From the NCBI RefSeq assembly GCF_002112505.1, contig NZ_NEHW01000013.1, positions 1 to 64,000 of the forward strand: a DNA stretch of 64,000 bases, given 5' to 3'. A program made the translations under genes and the position numbers. This stretch comes from Pseudomonas sp. R28(2017). Its GTDB lineage: Bacteria > Pseudomonadota > Gammaproteobacteria > Pseudomonadales > Pseudomonadaceae. Of this stretch, positions 8,335 to 16,958 are shown piece after piece (the stretch's first letter is position 1; each line of letters opens with the position of its first letter). The notes below the pieces were generated by a model. It did no database searches, had not been told where the DNA came from, and saw only the letters and a program-made list of their open reading frames with translations.

Positions 8335-9690
8335 TTAACGCACCAGGCAAGGCCGCTTGTTGTCGAAGCTCCACCCTGGAATCAGGAACTGCATCGCCAC
8401 GCTGTCATCCCGCGCGCCCAACCCCATGTTGCGGTAGCACTCATGGGCCTTGGCCAGCTGGTCTTCATCCAGCACCACCCCCAGCCCCGGCCGCGCCGGT
8501 ACCCGCACATGGCCATCGACGATGCGCAGCGGATCACGGGTCAGGCGCTGGCCGTCCTGCCAGATCCAGTGGGTGTCGATGGCCGTGATTTCACCCGGCG
8601 CCGCCGCCGCCACCTGGGTGAACATCGCCAGCGAGATGTCGAAGTGGTTGTTCGAGTGCGAGCCCCAGGTGAGGCCCCAGTCGTTGCACATCTGCGCCAC
8701 CCGCACCGACCCCTGCAAGGTCCAGAAGTGCGGGTCGGCCAGGGGGATGTCCACCGACTGCAACTGGATCGCATGACCCATCTGCCGCCAGTCGGTGGCG
8801 ATCATGTTGGTGGCGGTCGGCAAGCCAGTGGCACGGCGGAACTCGGCCATCACTTCACGGCCCGAATAGCCGTTCTCGGCACCGCACGGGTCTTCGGCGT
8901 AGGCCAGCACAGCGTGCTTGTCGCGGCACAGGGCGATGGCCTCTTTCAGCGACCAGGCGCCGTTCGGGTCAAGGGTGATGCGCGCTTCGGGGAAGCGTTC
9001 GGCCAAGGCCGTCACTGCTTCCATTTCCTCCTCGCCACGCAGCACGCCGCCCTTGAGCTTGAAGTCGCTGAAGCCGTAGCGCTGCTTGGCCGCTTCGGCC
9101 AGGCGCACCACCGCTTCCGGGGTCAGGGCCTTCTCGTGTCGCAGGCGGAACCAGTCGTCATCGGCATCGGCTTCGTTGCGGTAGGCCAGGTCGGTCTGCT
9201 GGCGGTCGCCGATGTAGAACAGGTAGCCGAGCATCTTCACTGCCTCGCGCTGTTGACCTTCGCCCAGCAGGGCCGCCATCGGCACGTTGAGGTGCTGGCC
9301 GAGCAGGTCGAGCAGCGCCGACTCGATGGCCGTCACCGCGTGCACGGTGATGCGCAGGTCGAAGGTCTGCAGGCCGCGGCCGGCGGAGTCACGGTTGGCG
9401 AAGGTCTGGCGCATGGCATTGAGCACGCGCTGGTAATGGCCGATCGGCTGGCCGACCACCAGGCTGCGGGCGTCTTCCAGGGTCTGGCGGATCTTCTCGC
9501 CACCGGGCACTTCGCCCAGGCCGGTGTTGCCAGCGCTGTCGCGCAGCACCACGACGTTACGGGTGAAGTACGGGCCATGGGCGCCACTGAGGTTGAGCAG
9601 CATGCTGTCGTGGCCGGCGACGGGGATCACGCGCAGCTCGGTGACGACCGGGGTGCTGGTGTGAACAGCGGGGTTGGTCTGCAGGTTCAT
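8335..9690 (-). CDS. gudD: Glucarate dehydratase
   Basis: Dehydrates D-glucarate (and L-idarate) to 5-dehydro-4-deoxyglucarate in the cytosol; enolase superfamily, 451 residues, the normal length. The catalytic KxK pair is at K211/K213 (FKLKGG). Metal ligands lie in LDPNGAW (D241), YAEDPCG (E266) and TATNMIATD (N295). The second base His is in GSHSNNHFD (H345). The gene lies 19 bases downstream of the gudP-like transporter and forms an operon with it. A FadR-type regulator is divergent to that operon. The next enzymes of the pathway (5-dehydro-4-deoxyglucarate dehydratase, ketoglutarate semialdehyde dehydrogenase) are not in this window. Confidence 0.95.
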   Translation of the reverse strand: MNLQTNPAVHTSTPVVTELRVIPVAGHDSMLLNLSGAHGPYFTRNVVVLRDSAGNTGLGEVPGGEKIRQTLEDARSLVVGQPIGHYQRVLNAMRQTFANRDSAGRGLQTFDLRITVHAVTAIESALLDLLGQHLNVPMAALLGEGQQREAVKMLGYLFYIGDRQQTDLAYRNEADADDDWFRLRHEKALTPEAVVRLAEAAKQRYGFSDFKLKGGVLRGEEEMEAVTALAERFPEARITLDPNGAWSLKEAIALCRDKHAVLAYAEDPCGAENGYSGREVMAEFRRATGLPTATNMIATDWRQMGHAIQLQSVDIPLADPHFWTLQGSVRVAQMCNDWGLTWGSHSNNHFDISLAMFTQVAAAAPGEITAIDTHWIWQDGQRLTRDPLRIVDGHVRVPARPGLGVVLDEDQLAKAHECYRNMGLGARDDSVAMQFLIPGWSFDNKRPCLVR

Positions 9691-9709
9691 GGTTGTTGTC
9701 TCGCAGTCA

Positions 9710-11062
9710 TCAGTGGGTCTGGCCCAAGGCCGAAGGCGCCTTGAGGTCGTCAGTAGGAGCGCCCTTCGGGCGAATGCGTACGAAGAAGATGGCGATGGCC
9801 GCCAGCACCGAGGTCACGGCCAGGCCATACAGCCCGCCCTGGATCGAGCCGGTCTGCTGCTCGAGCAGGCCGAAGGTGGTGGGGGCGACGAAGCCGCCGA
9901 GGTTGCCCACCGAGTTGATCAGGGCAATCACGGCCGCGGCGATGCGCGCATCCAGGTAGCCTTGCGGGATCGGCCAGAACAGCGACGAGGCCGACTTGAA
10001 GCCGATGGAGGCGAAGCACACGGCGACGAAGGCGAACACCGGGCCACCGGTGGTGGACATGAACATGCCGATGGCAGCGACCACCAGGGCGCCGGCAACC
10101 CAGGCCTGCTGGAACTTCCAGCGCGTCGAGCCGGCGGCGAAGGCATACATGGCAATGATCGAGATCAGCCACGGGATCGAGTTGAAGAAGCCGACCTGCA
10201 AGTCGCTGAGGTCGCCCATGCGCTTGATGATGCTCGGCAGCCAGAAGGTGGCGGCGTAGATGGTCAGCTGGATGCAGAAGTAGATCAGGCAGAACAGCAC
10301 GATCTGGCGGTCCTTGAGCAGGCTCCAGGCCGAAGGCTTCACCGCGCCGACGGCTTCGCGCTCACGCTGCTCGCGGTCGATGGTCGCGACCAGTGCGTCC
10401 TGTTCGGCCTGGCTCAGCCACTTGGCATCCTGCGGCTTGGAGTCGAGCCAGAAGAACACGAAGAAGCACAGGGCCACCGAGGCCATGCCTTCGATGAACA
10501 GCATCCACTGCCAGCCATGCAGGCCCAGGCCCTGGATCTGCATCAGCGCGCCGGCCAGCGGCCCGGAAATCAGCGACGCCAGGGCCGAACCGCTGAGGAA
10601 GATGGCAATCGCCTTGCCGCGCTCGGCGGCCGGCAGCCAGCGGGTGAAGTAATAGATCACCCCGGGGAAGAAGCCCGCCTCGGCCACGCCCAACAGGAAG
10701 CGCAGCACGTAGAACTGGGTTTCGTTCTGGACGAAGGCCATGGCGGTGGCCACCAGGCCCCAGGTGAACATGATGCGGGTCAGCCACAGCCGCGCACCGA
10801 CCTTTTGCAGCAGCATGTTCGAGGGCACTTCGAACAGCGCGTAGCCGATGAAGAACAGGCCGGCGCCGAAGCCAAAGGCGGCGGCGCTGATGCCCAGGTC
10901 GCTTTCCAGGTGCGGGCGGACGAAGCCGATGTTGACGCGGTCGAGGTAGTTGACGATGAACATGATGACGAACAGCGGCAGGACGTGGCGCTTGACCTTG
11001 GCCACGGCACTGGCCAAAGCGTCGCCTTCATTCCGGGCAGACGGAGCGAGGGTGTCGTTCAC
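9710..11062 (-). CDS. gudP: Glucarate/galactarate MFS transporter
   Basis: A 450-residue, 12-helix ACS-family symporter for aldarates. I chose the GTG at 11062 because GGGAG lies about 8 bases upstream and the protein then begins close to the first helix; the open frame extends to 11332 without a better signal. Family motifs are VNYLDRVNIGFV in helix 1, GYALFEVPSNMLLQKVGARLW and VAEAGFFPGVIYY. It is the first gene of the gudP-gudD operon. FadR-type operators lie in the 260-base region upstream, shared with the divergent regulator at 11323, implying induction by glucarate or a pathway intermediate. Assignment rests on family plus operon with gudD. Confidence 0.88.
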   Translation of the reverse strand: MNDTLAPSARNEGDALASAVAKVKRHVLPLFVIMFIVNYLDRVNIGFVRPHLESDLGISAAAFGFGAGLFFIGYALFEVPSNMLLQKVGARLWLTRIMFTWGLVATAMAFVQNETQFYVLRFLLGVAEAGFFPGVIYYFTRWLPAAERGKAIAIFLSGSALASLISGPLAGALMQIQGLGLHGWQWMLFIEGMASVALCFFVFFWLDSKPQDAKWLSQAEQDALVATIDREQREREAVGAVKPSAWSLLKDRQIVLFCLIYFCIQLTIYAATFWLPSIIKRMGDLSDLQVGFFNSIPWLISIIAMYAFAAGSTRWKFQQAWVAGALVVAAIGMFMSTTGGPVFAFVAVCFASIGFKSASSLFWPIPQGYLDARIAAAVIALINSVGNLGGFVAPTTFGLLEQQTGSIQGGLYGLAVTSVLAAIAIFFVRIRPKGAPTDDLKAPSALGQTH

Positions 11063-11143
11063 AGGTAGATCTCCCACTAATTGTTTTTGTGCGGGTCGAA
11101 GTTGTCTGACATGACAGTGGAATGGAGCATATGCGCAGCGAGG

Positions 11144-11154
11144 TTGTACGACAA
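11144..11154. promoter_or_regulatory. FadR/GntR-type operator, site 1
   Basis: TTGTACGACAA fits the FadR-family consensus TNGTNNNACNA exactly. It lies 82 bases upstream of the gudP start. A related sequence, TTGTCTGACAT, is at 11102-11112 with one mismatch. Confidence 0.7.
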
Positions 11155-11288
11155 GATGCCGAATGTCGCTTAAATGGCAAAATACAAGCTGATAAATAGC
11201 AATATTGCGTCGATAATGCCGCCATCGCTTAAAACAGGCGTGCACCGTGCAGAGAAAAACCAGGCAAGAAATATTTTTATTGGTTAAC

Positions 11289-11299
11289 TTGTCGTACAA
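11289..11299. promoter_or_regulatory. FadR/GntR-type operator, site 2
   Basis: TTGTCGTACAA is the exact reverse complement of site 1 and fits TNGTNNNACNA. It lies 24 bases before the regulator's ATG, placed for autorepression. Confidence 0.7.
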
Positions 11300-11322
11300 G
11301 CAACCCAGTCCCGGATATCGCC

Positions 11323-12021
11323 ATGGATACATCCCCCGCCAAACGCAGTCACAGCCGCGCCCACGACCTGGTGTCGAGCCTGACCCAGCAGATTCTGCTG
11401 GGCACCTTCAAACCTGGGGACAAGCTGCCTTCGGAGAACACCCTGGTACGCGAGCATGGCGTCAGTCGCACCGTGGTCCGCGAAGCGCTGTCGAAGTTGC
11501 AGGCCTCAGGCCTGGTGGAACCGCGCCACGGCATCGGTACGTTCGTGATGGCGCGCCAGGGCCAGGCGGGTTTGCGCGTGGGGGCGGAGAATGCCGCGAG
11601 CGTGCGTGACCTGCTGGAGCTGCGCATCGGCCTGGAGGGCCAGGCGGCGGCCCTCGCCGCCGTGCGCCGCAGTGACGAGCAGCTGGCGCGCATGCGCAAG
11701 GCGCTGGATGACTATCAGGACCTGGCGGCCGCCGGGGACAGCTGCATCGAGGCTGACCGGCGCTTTCACCTGCTGATCGCCGAGGCCACCGGCAACCTGT
11801 ATTTCAGCGAGATGATGGCGCAGCTGGGCAACGGGCTGATCCCACGCAATCGAATGGCCTTGGCCGAACGCGCCGGGGCCAACCTGGCGCGGCATGCGTA
11901 CCTGGCCAACCTTGAGCATGAGGCGATCCTCAATGCCATCCGCCGGCAGGACCCGGATGCGGCGCGGGCGGCGATCTGCCTGCACCTGTCAAACAGCCGG
12001 GACCGCCTTCTGCCGGACTAG
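11323..12021 (+). CDS. FadR-subfamily (GntR) regulator of the gud operon
   Basis: A 232-residue GntR regulator. The winged helix domain (about residues 14-75) includes LPSENTLVREHGVSRTVVREAL, and the C-terminal half is an all-helical FCD effector domain. Candidate FCD metal ligands are in DRRFHLLIAEATGN and in the later His residues of LEHEAI and ICLHLSNS. It is divergent from gudP-gudD, with two exact FadR-type operators between, so it very probably represses that operon and itself, with release by an aldarate or derived keto-acid. FCD regulators of sugar-acid operons (UxuR, DgoR, GarR-like) act this way. Confidence 0.88.
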   Translation: MDTSPAKRSHSRAHDLVSSLTQQILLGTFKPGDKLPSENTLVREHGVSRTVVREALSKLQASGLVEPRHGIGTFVMARQGQAGLRVGAENAASVRDLLELRIGLEGQAAALAAVRRSDEQLARMRKALDDYQDLAAAGDSCIEADRRFHLLIAEATGNLYFSEMMAQLGNGLIPRNRMALAERAGANLARHAYLANLEHEAILNAIRRQDPDAARAAICLHLSNSRDRLLPD

Positions 12022-12133
12022 GGGCTGCGTTGCAGCCCATTCGCGGGCAAGCCCGCTCCCACAGGATCATCACAAGGCCAGAATCTTGTGAGGGACCTGT
12101 GGGAGCGGGCTTGCCCGCGAAGAGGCCAGCACA
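12022..12133. repeat. Hairpin plus paired REP element
   Basis: A stem GGGGCTGC-GTT-GCAGCCC starts directly after the regulator's TAG. It is followed by two inverted REP arms (core GGGCAAGCCCGCTCCCACAG) ending at about 12133. The unit sits between convergent genes and may serve as their shared 3' end. Confidence 0.88.
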
Positions 12134-12148
12134 GGCAACCCAAAAAGC

Positions 12149-12910
12149 TCAGGCCAGCGCCCGATCCACCAGCACCTGCAGGCGCCCTTGCGAACAGCAC
12201 TCGACCCGCGCCTCAACACCATATACCTCGGCCAGCAACTCAGGCTGCAGTACCTCTTGCGGCGCCCCGCACGCCACCACCCTGCCCTCGCGCAACACCA
12301 CCAGCCAATCGGCATGGCTGGCCGCCAGGTTGATGTCATGCAATACCGCCACCGCCAGCAACCGATGCGCCGCCACCCGCTCGCGCACCGCGCCCATCAC
12401 CCGCAGTTGGTAATGCAGGTCCAGCGCACTGGTCGGCTCATCGAGCACCAGCACCTGCGGATTGCGCGCCAGCAACTGCGCCAGTGCCACCAGTTGCCGC
12501 TGGCCACCGGAAAGGCTATCGAGCGAGCGCTCGGCCAGCGCCTCGATCCCCAGTTGGCGCAATGCCTCATAAGCGCTGCCGAGCAAGTCATCCGCACCAC
12601 TCACACGCAGCGCCGCGACAATGCTCTCCAGCACGCCAAGGGCAATCCCCGGAGGCAGTTGCTGCGGCATGTAGGCCAGCCGCCGCGAGCGCTCGGCAAA
12701 GCTCAGCCGGGTCACGTCCTGGCCATCCAGGCTCAAGCCACCCTTCATCCGCTCCAGCCCCGCCAGCGCCCGCAGCAAGGTCGACTTGCCCGCGCCGTTG
12801 GGCCCGACCAGCGCCACCAGGCTGCCGGCCGGCAGCTCCGGCAAACTCACCCCTTGCAGGATCTGCCGCGCGCCATAGGTGACCGCCACTTCATCGATCA
12901 GCAGGCTCAC
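12149..12910 (-). CDS. ABC transporter ATPase, iron-siderophore/heme/B12 type (FepC/HmuV-like)
   Basis: A 253-residue ATPase powering a FecCD-type importer. Walker A GPNGAGKST is at residues 36-44, the signature LSGGQ near 133, Walker B VLVLDEPTSALD near 150-161 and the switch His in VLHDINLA. The start is a GTG overlapping the permease stop by four bases (GTGA), which indicates translational coupling. It is the last gene of the three-gene importer operon. Length and sequence are closest to HmuV/FecE/BtuD ATPases, which cannot be separated by motif alone. Confidence 0.9.
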   Translation of the reverse strand: MSLLIDEVAVTYGARQILQGVSLPELPAGSLVALVGPNGAGKSTLLRALAGLERMKGGLSLDGQDVTRLSFAERSRRLAYMPQQLPPGIALGVLESIVAALRVSGADDLLGSAYEALRQLGIEALAERSLDSLSGGQRQLVALAQLLARNPQVLVLDEPTSALDLHYQLRVMGAVRERVAAHRLLAVAVLHDINLAASHADWLVVLREGRVVACGAPQEVLQPELLAEVYGVEARVECCSQGRLQVLVDRALA

Positions 12911-13968
12911 AGTTTTCTCCCCCGGCGAAACACCAGCACCACGAACACCGGCACCCCGACCAGCGCCGTGACGATGCCCACCGGCACGATCACTCCAGGC
13001 AGGATCAGCTTGCTGGCAAGCGACGACAACGACAGCATCAACGCCCCCACCAGCGCACTGGCCGGCAGCAGGAAGCGTTGATCCTCACCGACCAGCAAGC
13101 GGGCGATATGCGGCCCGACCAGGCCGACGAAACCGATGGTGCCGACGAACGCCACCGCCGTCGCCGACAGCAGGCTGATGCGCAGCAGCGAGGCCAGGCG
13201 CAGGCGCCGGGTGTCCACGCCAAAACTGCGTGCACGGTCCTCGCCCATGCGCAGCAGGGTCATGGCCGGCGCGGCACGCAGCGAGAACGGCAACAGCAGC
13301 GCCAGCACCAGGGCGAGAATGCCAAGCTTCTGCCAGTTGGCCCGGGCCAGGCTGCCCAAGGTCCAGAACACCAGTTGCTGCAGCACGTCCTCGGTGGCCA
13401 GCAACTGCAGCAGCGAGACCAGCGCATTGCAACTGAACACCAGGGCGATGCCGAACAACACCAGGCTCTCCACGCCTGCGCCACGCAAGCGTGACATGGC
13501 CTGCAGCAGCACCACCGACAGACAGGCGAAGACAAAGGCCATCACCGTCACCTGCGCGCTTGGCGCAAACCAGGCGATACCCAGTGGATAGGCAATCGCC
13601 AGCGATGCACCGAGCGCCGCCGCCGACGACACACCGAGGGTGAAGGGGCTGGCCAGCGGGTTGTCGAGGATCGCCTGCATCTCGGCGCCAGCAAGCGCCA
13701 ATGCCGCACCCACCAGCACCGCCATCAGTGAGTACGGCAGGCGCACGTTCCAGATGATCACCCGCTCGGTGGCGCTCAGCGTCGCCGGGTCGAAGATGCC
13801 GTGCAGCAGTTGCCCCAGGCCCATGCCCGAGGCACCGCTGGCCAGGTCACCGAGCACCGACAGCAGCAACAACAGCGCCAGTGCCAACACCAGCAAGGTG
13901 CGCCGCCAGAGCACGCGGCGGTAATGCCAGGCCGCGAGCGCCGCGCCCTCCTGAGCCAGCGCGGTCAC
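12907..13968 (-). CDS. ABC transporter permease, FecCD family
   Basis: A 353-residue inner-membrane permease with about ten hydrophobic segments. FecCD-family signatures include the region RLPYSLMAVLVGAALALAGAE (shown in part), DNPLASPFTLGVSSAAALGAS and the C-terminal GTIGFVGLVGPHIARLLVG. It starts with GTG overlapping the binding-protein stop by four bases (GTGA) and overlaps the ATPase gene in the same way. It forms the transmembrane channel for an iron chelate, heme or corrinoid. Confidence 0.92.
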   Translation of the reverse strand: MTALAQEGAALAAWHYRRVLWRRTLLVLALALLLLLSVLGDLASGASGMGLGQLLHGIFDPATLSATERVIIWNVRLPYSLMAVLVGAALALAGAEMQAILDNPLASPFTLGVSSAAALGASLAIAYPLGIAWFAPSAQVTVMAFVFACLSVVLLQAMSRLRGAGVESLVLFGIALVFSCNALVSLLQLLATEDVLQQLVFWTLGSLARANWQKLGILALVLALLLPFSLRAAPAMTLLRMGEDRARSFGVDTRRLRLASLLRISLLSATAVAFVGTIGFVGLVGPHIARLLVGEDQRFLLPASALVGALMLSLSSLASKLILPGVIVPVGIVTALVGVPVFVVLVFRRGRKL

Positions 13969-15080
13969 TTGGCGTCGACCCAGTACTGGCCGTCCAGGCC
14001 TACCTTCAGCATCCGGTTGATTTCAGCCAGGGTGGCCTGCGGGTCGACCTGCTGGAAGCGCTCAGGGTGCACCCAGCGGGCCATGGCTTCGATCGCCAGG
14101 ATGTTGAACGGCGAGTTGTAAAAGTCATGCCACAAGCCATGGGCCTGCCCGGCCTGGATCGGCCGCAGCGGCGCGAACTCGGGGCGGGCGGTGATCTTCG
14201 CCAGGCTCTGGCGGGCCGTCTCGCTGGAAACACCCGCGCCCAGCAGCACGCCCGGCGCACGGTTGCCGGTGGCGATGTACACGTCCGGGTCGGCCTGCAG
14301 CACGTATTCGACACTGACGTCGCCCAGCGCGCCCGGCACCACGTCGGCACCGATGTTGTGCCCGCCGACCGCCTCGACGACGCTGCCCAGGCCGCTCTTG
14401 CCGGTGGTATGCCCCGGTGCCTGCCACACGCCCGCCAGCAGTTCGAGAAACACCTTGGGCCGTTCACCGGCGGTGAGCCCGGCCACGCTGTCGGTGATGT
14501 GCTTGAGGTGGCGGTCGTACAGGCTCAGGTATTCCTGCGCCTGCTGTTCACGCCCGAGCAAGGTGCCCAGCGCCTGCATGCTGACCCGCGTGTTACGCAT
14601 CGGGTGCACGCGGAAGTCGATGAACAGCACCGGCACCCCGGCCTTCTCCAGCAGGTCGGCCACCGGGCTGTGCTGGGTCGGGCCTTCACCGGCGATGCTG
14701 AAGACCGCAAGGTCCGGCTTGAGCGCGAGGATCTGCTCAGCACTGACACTCTGCTCGGAGGCCTGGCCGATCAAAGGAAGCTTGGCCACCTGTGGGTACA
14801 GCTTGGCGTAGACCTCATAGGTGTGCGGGTCGAGCAGGCGCATGTCGTTCTGCCAGCCGACCACCCGCTGGAACGGGTTGTCGCGGTCGAGCAGCGCCAG
14901 GGCGAAGAACAGCCGCCCTTCACCGAGCACGATGCGCTGCGGCGTGTGGTCGACTTCGACCTTGCGCCCGAGCACGTCGGTCACTGTCAGCGCGTTGGCG
15001 GTTTGGGCAAAGCCGGCAGCACCCGCCAGCAGCATCAGGGCCAGCAGCAGGCGCCGCCGTATAACGGAAGGGAAGCACAT
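13965..15080 (-). CDS. Periplasmic substrate-binding protein of the iron/heme/B12-type ABC importer
   Basis: A 371-residue FecB/BtuF-like protein. I set the start at 15080 because AAGAGG lies about 9 bases upstream and the protein then begins with a clean signal peptide (MCFPSVIRRRLLLALMLLAG..., cleavage near AQTANA-LT). The open frame reaches 15113. The class III binding fold is indicated by TDVLGRKVEV and PQRIVLGEGRLFF near the mature start. It is the first gene of the operon with the permease and ATPase. No TonB-dependent receptor is adjacent, and I found no convincing Fur box upstream. Ligand unknown. Confidence 0.88.
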   Translation of the reverse strand: MCFPSVIRRRLLLALMLLAGAAGFAQTANALTVTDVLGRKVEVDHTPQRIVLGEGRLFFALALLDRDNPFQRVVGWQNDMRLLDPHTYEVYAKLYPQVAKLPLIGQASEQSVSAEQILALKPDLAVFSIAGEGPTQHSPVADLLEKAGVPVLFIDFRVHPMRNTRVSMQALGTLLGREQQAQEYLSLYDRHLKHITDSVAGLTAGERPKVFLELLAGVWQAPGHTTGKSGLGSVVEAVGGHNIGADVVPGALGDVSVEYVLQADPDVYIATGNRAPGVLLGAGVSSETARQSLAKITARPEFAPLRPIQAGQAHGLWHDFYNSPFNILAIEAMARWVHPERFQQVDPQATLAEINRMLKVGLDGQYWVDAK

Positions 15081-15194
15081 CGGGGGAATCCTCTTGCAGA
15101 GAATCAGTCGCATCTGAAGCGGGGCATTCTAGCCAGCCGCCTTCCCCTGCCGATGTGCGCAAATGTATTGGCTTGTCGAACCGTCGTTACAGTT

Positions 15195-16205
15195 TCACCA
15201 GGTCAGGCAGATCTTGCCGAAATGCCGGTTGCTTTCCTGATAGCGGAACGCCTCGACGATCTGCTCCAGCTCGAAATGCTTGTCCACCACCGGCCGCAAG
15301 CCATTGGCATCGATCGCCCGCACCATTGCCTGCTGCTGCGCACGGCTGCCCACCAGCACCCCTTGCAGGCGGATCTGCCGCACCAGTGCCTGCACCAGCG
15401 GCAACTGCCCGGCCACGCCGGTGAGAATGCCGATCAGCGACACATGCCCGCCGATGCGCGCGGCGATCATCGACTGCTCCAGGGTCGCCGGCCCGCCCAC
15501 TTCGATCACATGATCGACGCCGCGATTGCCGGTGAGCTCACGGGCTTTCTCGCCCCAGGCCGGAGTGCTTTTGTAGTTGATCAGGTGGTCGGCGCCGAGG
15601 GCCTTGAGGCGTTCGAGCTTGGCATCGCTGGACGACGTGGCGATGACCGTGGCACCCGCCAGCTTGGCGAACTGCAGGGCGAAGATCGACACGCCGCCGG
15701 TGCCCTGCACCAGCACCGTGTCGCCGGACTTGAGGTGGTCATCGCTCATCAACGCGCGCCAGGCAGTGAGGCCCGCGGTGGTCAGGGTCGCGGCCTCGGC
15801 GTGGCTGAAACCCTGGGGCGCCAGGGTGAAGGCTGTCGCCGCAGCGGTCACCTGTTCGCGAGCATAGCCGTCGAGGCCATCACCGGGCACCCGGCCAAAA
15901 CCTTCGACATTGGCCTGGCCATCGAGCCAGTCGGGGAAGAAGGTGCTGACGACGTTGTCACCCACCTTGAATTCACTCACCCCGGCACCGACCGCGACCA
16001 CTTCGCCAGCACCGTCGGCCATCGGAATACGCCGCTCGCTCGGCCCCCACATGCCGCTGACCACGGCGAAGTCGTGATAGTTGAGGGAGCTGGCGTGCAG
16101 CTGCACGGTGATCTCGCCGGCCTTGGGCGCCGGGGCCTCACAGGTGCCGATCTCGACCTTGTCGTAGCCGCCGCCGGGTTGCACATAGATGGCCTTGCTG
16201 GTCAT
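15195..16205 (-). CDS. Zinc-free medium-chain NAD(P)-dependent oxidoreductase (quinone oxidoreductase-like)
   Basis: A 336-residue MDR-superfamily enzyme. The N-terminal GroES-like domain has SSLNYHDFAVVSGMWG where zinc-dependent ADHs carry Cys/His ligands, and neither catalytic nor structural zinc cysteines are evident. The Rossmann fold carries VLVQGTGGVSIFALQFAKLAGA (about residues 164-185). This group reduces quinones or enones or oxidises alcohols with NAD(P)H. It is a single gene, with a REP pair upstream and the ABC importer downstream on the same strand. The substrate cannot be inferred. Confidence 0.87.
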   Translation of the reverse strand: MTSKAIYVQPGGGYDKVEIGTCEAPAPKAGEITVQLHASSLNYHDFAVVSGMWGPSERRIPMADGAGEVVAVGAGVSEFKVGDNVVSTFFPDWLDGQANVEGFGRVPGDGLDGYAREQVTAAATAFTLAPQGFSHAEAATLTTAGLTAWRALMSDDHLKSGDTVLVQGTGGVSIFALQFAKLAGATVIATSSSDAKLERLKALGADHLINYKSTPAWGEKARELTGNRGVDHVIEVGGPATLEQSMIAARIGGHVSLIGILTGVAGQLPLVQALVRQIRLQGVLVGSRAQQQAMVRAIDANGLRPVVDKHFELEQIVEAFRYQESNRHFGKICLTW

Positions 16206-16252
16206 GGGTGAGGCTCCATTCAGAGGAAAGACTGGGGTTCAGCATAGCCATT

Positions 16253-16349
16253 ACCGGCCCTTTCGCGGGCAGGCCCGCTCCCACAGGGGCTCTGCAGACC
16301 TGAGCCCTGCGGTGTACCTGTGGGAGCGGGCTTGCCCGCGAACAGGCCC
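16253..16349. repeat. Paired REP element (REPIN)
   Basis: Inverted arms, left with GGGCAGGCCCGC and right with GGGCTTGCCCGC, flank about 35 bases. It separates the HAD gene's 3' end from the oxidoreductase. Confidence 0.88.
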
Positions 16350-16367
16350 TCACTGGCAACAGCACAT

Positions 16368-16958
16368 TCAGCCCAAAAGCACCCTCAATGCCCGGCAATC
16401 CGCCGCATGCCAATCCACCAGTTCAGGCCACGGGTTATCCGGCAGATTCACCAGCACCGTGCGCGCGCCAGCGGCCCGCCCACAGTCCAGGTCAAAGCGG
16501 TAGTCCCCGACCATCACCAGTTCGCCGGGCGCCACGCCCCAGGCACTGGCGATCTTCAACAGCCCATCCGGGCTGGGCTTGGGCTCTGCTTCGTCGCGCC
16601 CGAGAATGTGCTCGACCTGGAAGCAGTCGGCCAGGCCGATCGCTTCCAGCGTCACATGCGCCAGCTCCCGCGCATTGCGGGTGAGGATGCCAAGGCGGCA
16701 ACCGCGCCCGGCCAACTCACGCACCAGCTCCACCGCCCCCGTGGCCGCGGTCGAGGCAATCGCCAGGTCGCGTTCATGCTCCAGCAGCCAGGCATGCTTG
16801 GCTGCCGCCTCCGCCGCCGGCAGCGCCGCCAGGTGGGTGAGAATGTCGTGCTCGGCCGGGATGTCCAGGGCGACGCGGATGGCGGCGAAGTCGTGCACCG
16901 CCACGGTCAGGGTGCCGTCCATGTCGAACACCCAGTTGCGGATTTCGCCCAGGCTCAT
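16368..16958 (-). CDS. HAD-family hydrolase (phosphoglycolate-phosphatase-like)
   Basis: A 196-residue cytosolic HAD subfamily I phosphatase. Motif I is VFDMDGTLT at residues 10-18, motif II is the Thr of GILTRNARE, the Lys is in EPKPSPDGL and motif IV is MVGDYRFDLDCG. The start at 16958 overlaps the tesB stop by four bases (ATGA), so the pair is translationally coupled. A helical cap lies between motifs I and II. The substrate is unknown; the tight coupling with TesB is conserved-looking but gives no functional link I can name. Confidence 0.88.
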   Translation of the reverse strand: MSLGEIRNWVFDMDGTLTVAVHDFAAIRVALDIPAEHDILTHLAALPAAEAAAKHAWLLEHERDLAIASTAATGAVELVRELAGRGCRLGILTRNARELAHVTLEAIGLADCFQVEHILGRDEAEPKPSPDGLLKIASAWGVAPGELVMVGDYRFDLDCGRAAGARTVLVNLPDNPWPELVDWHAADCRALRVLLG

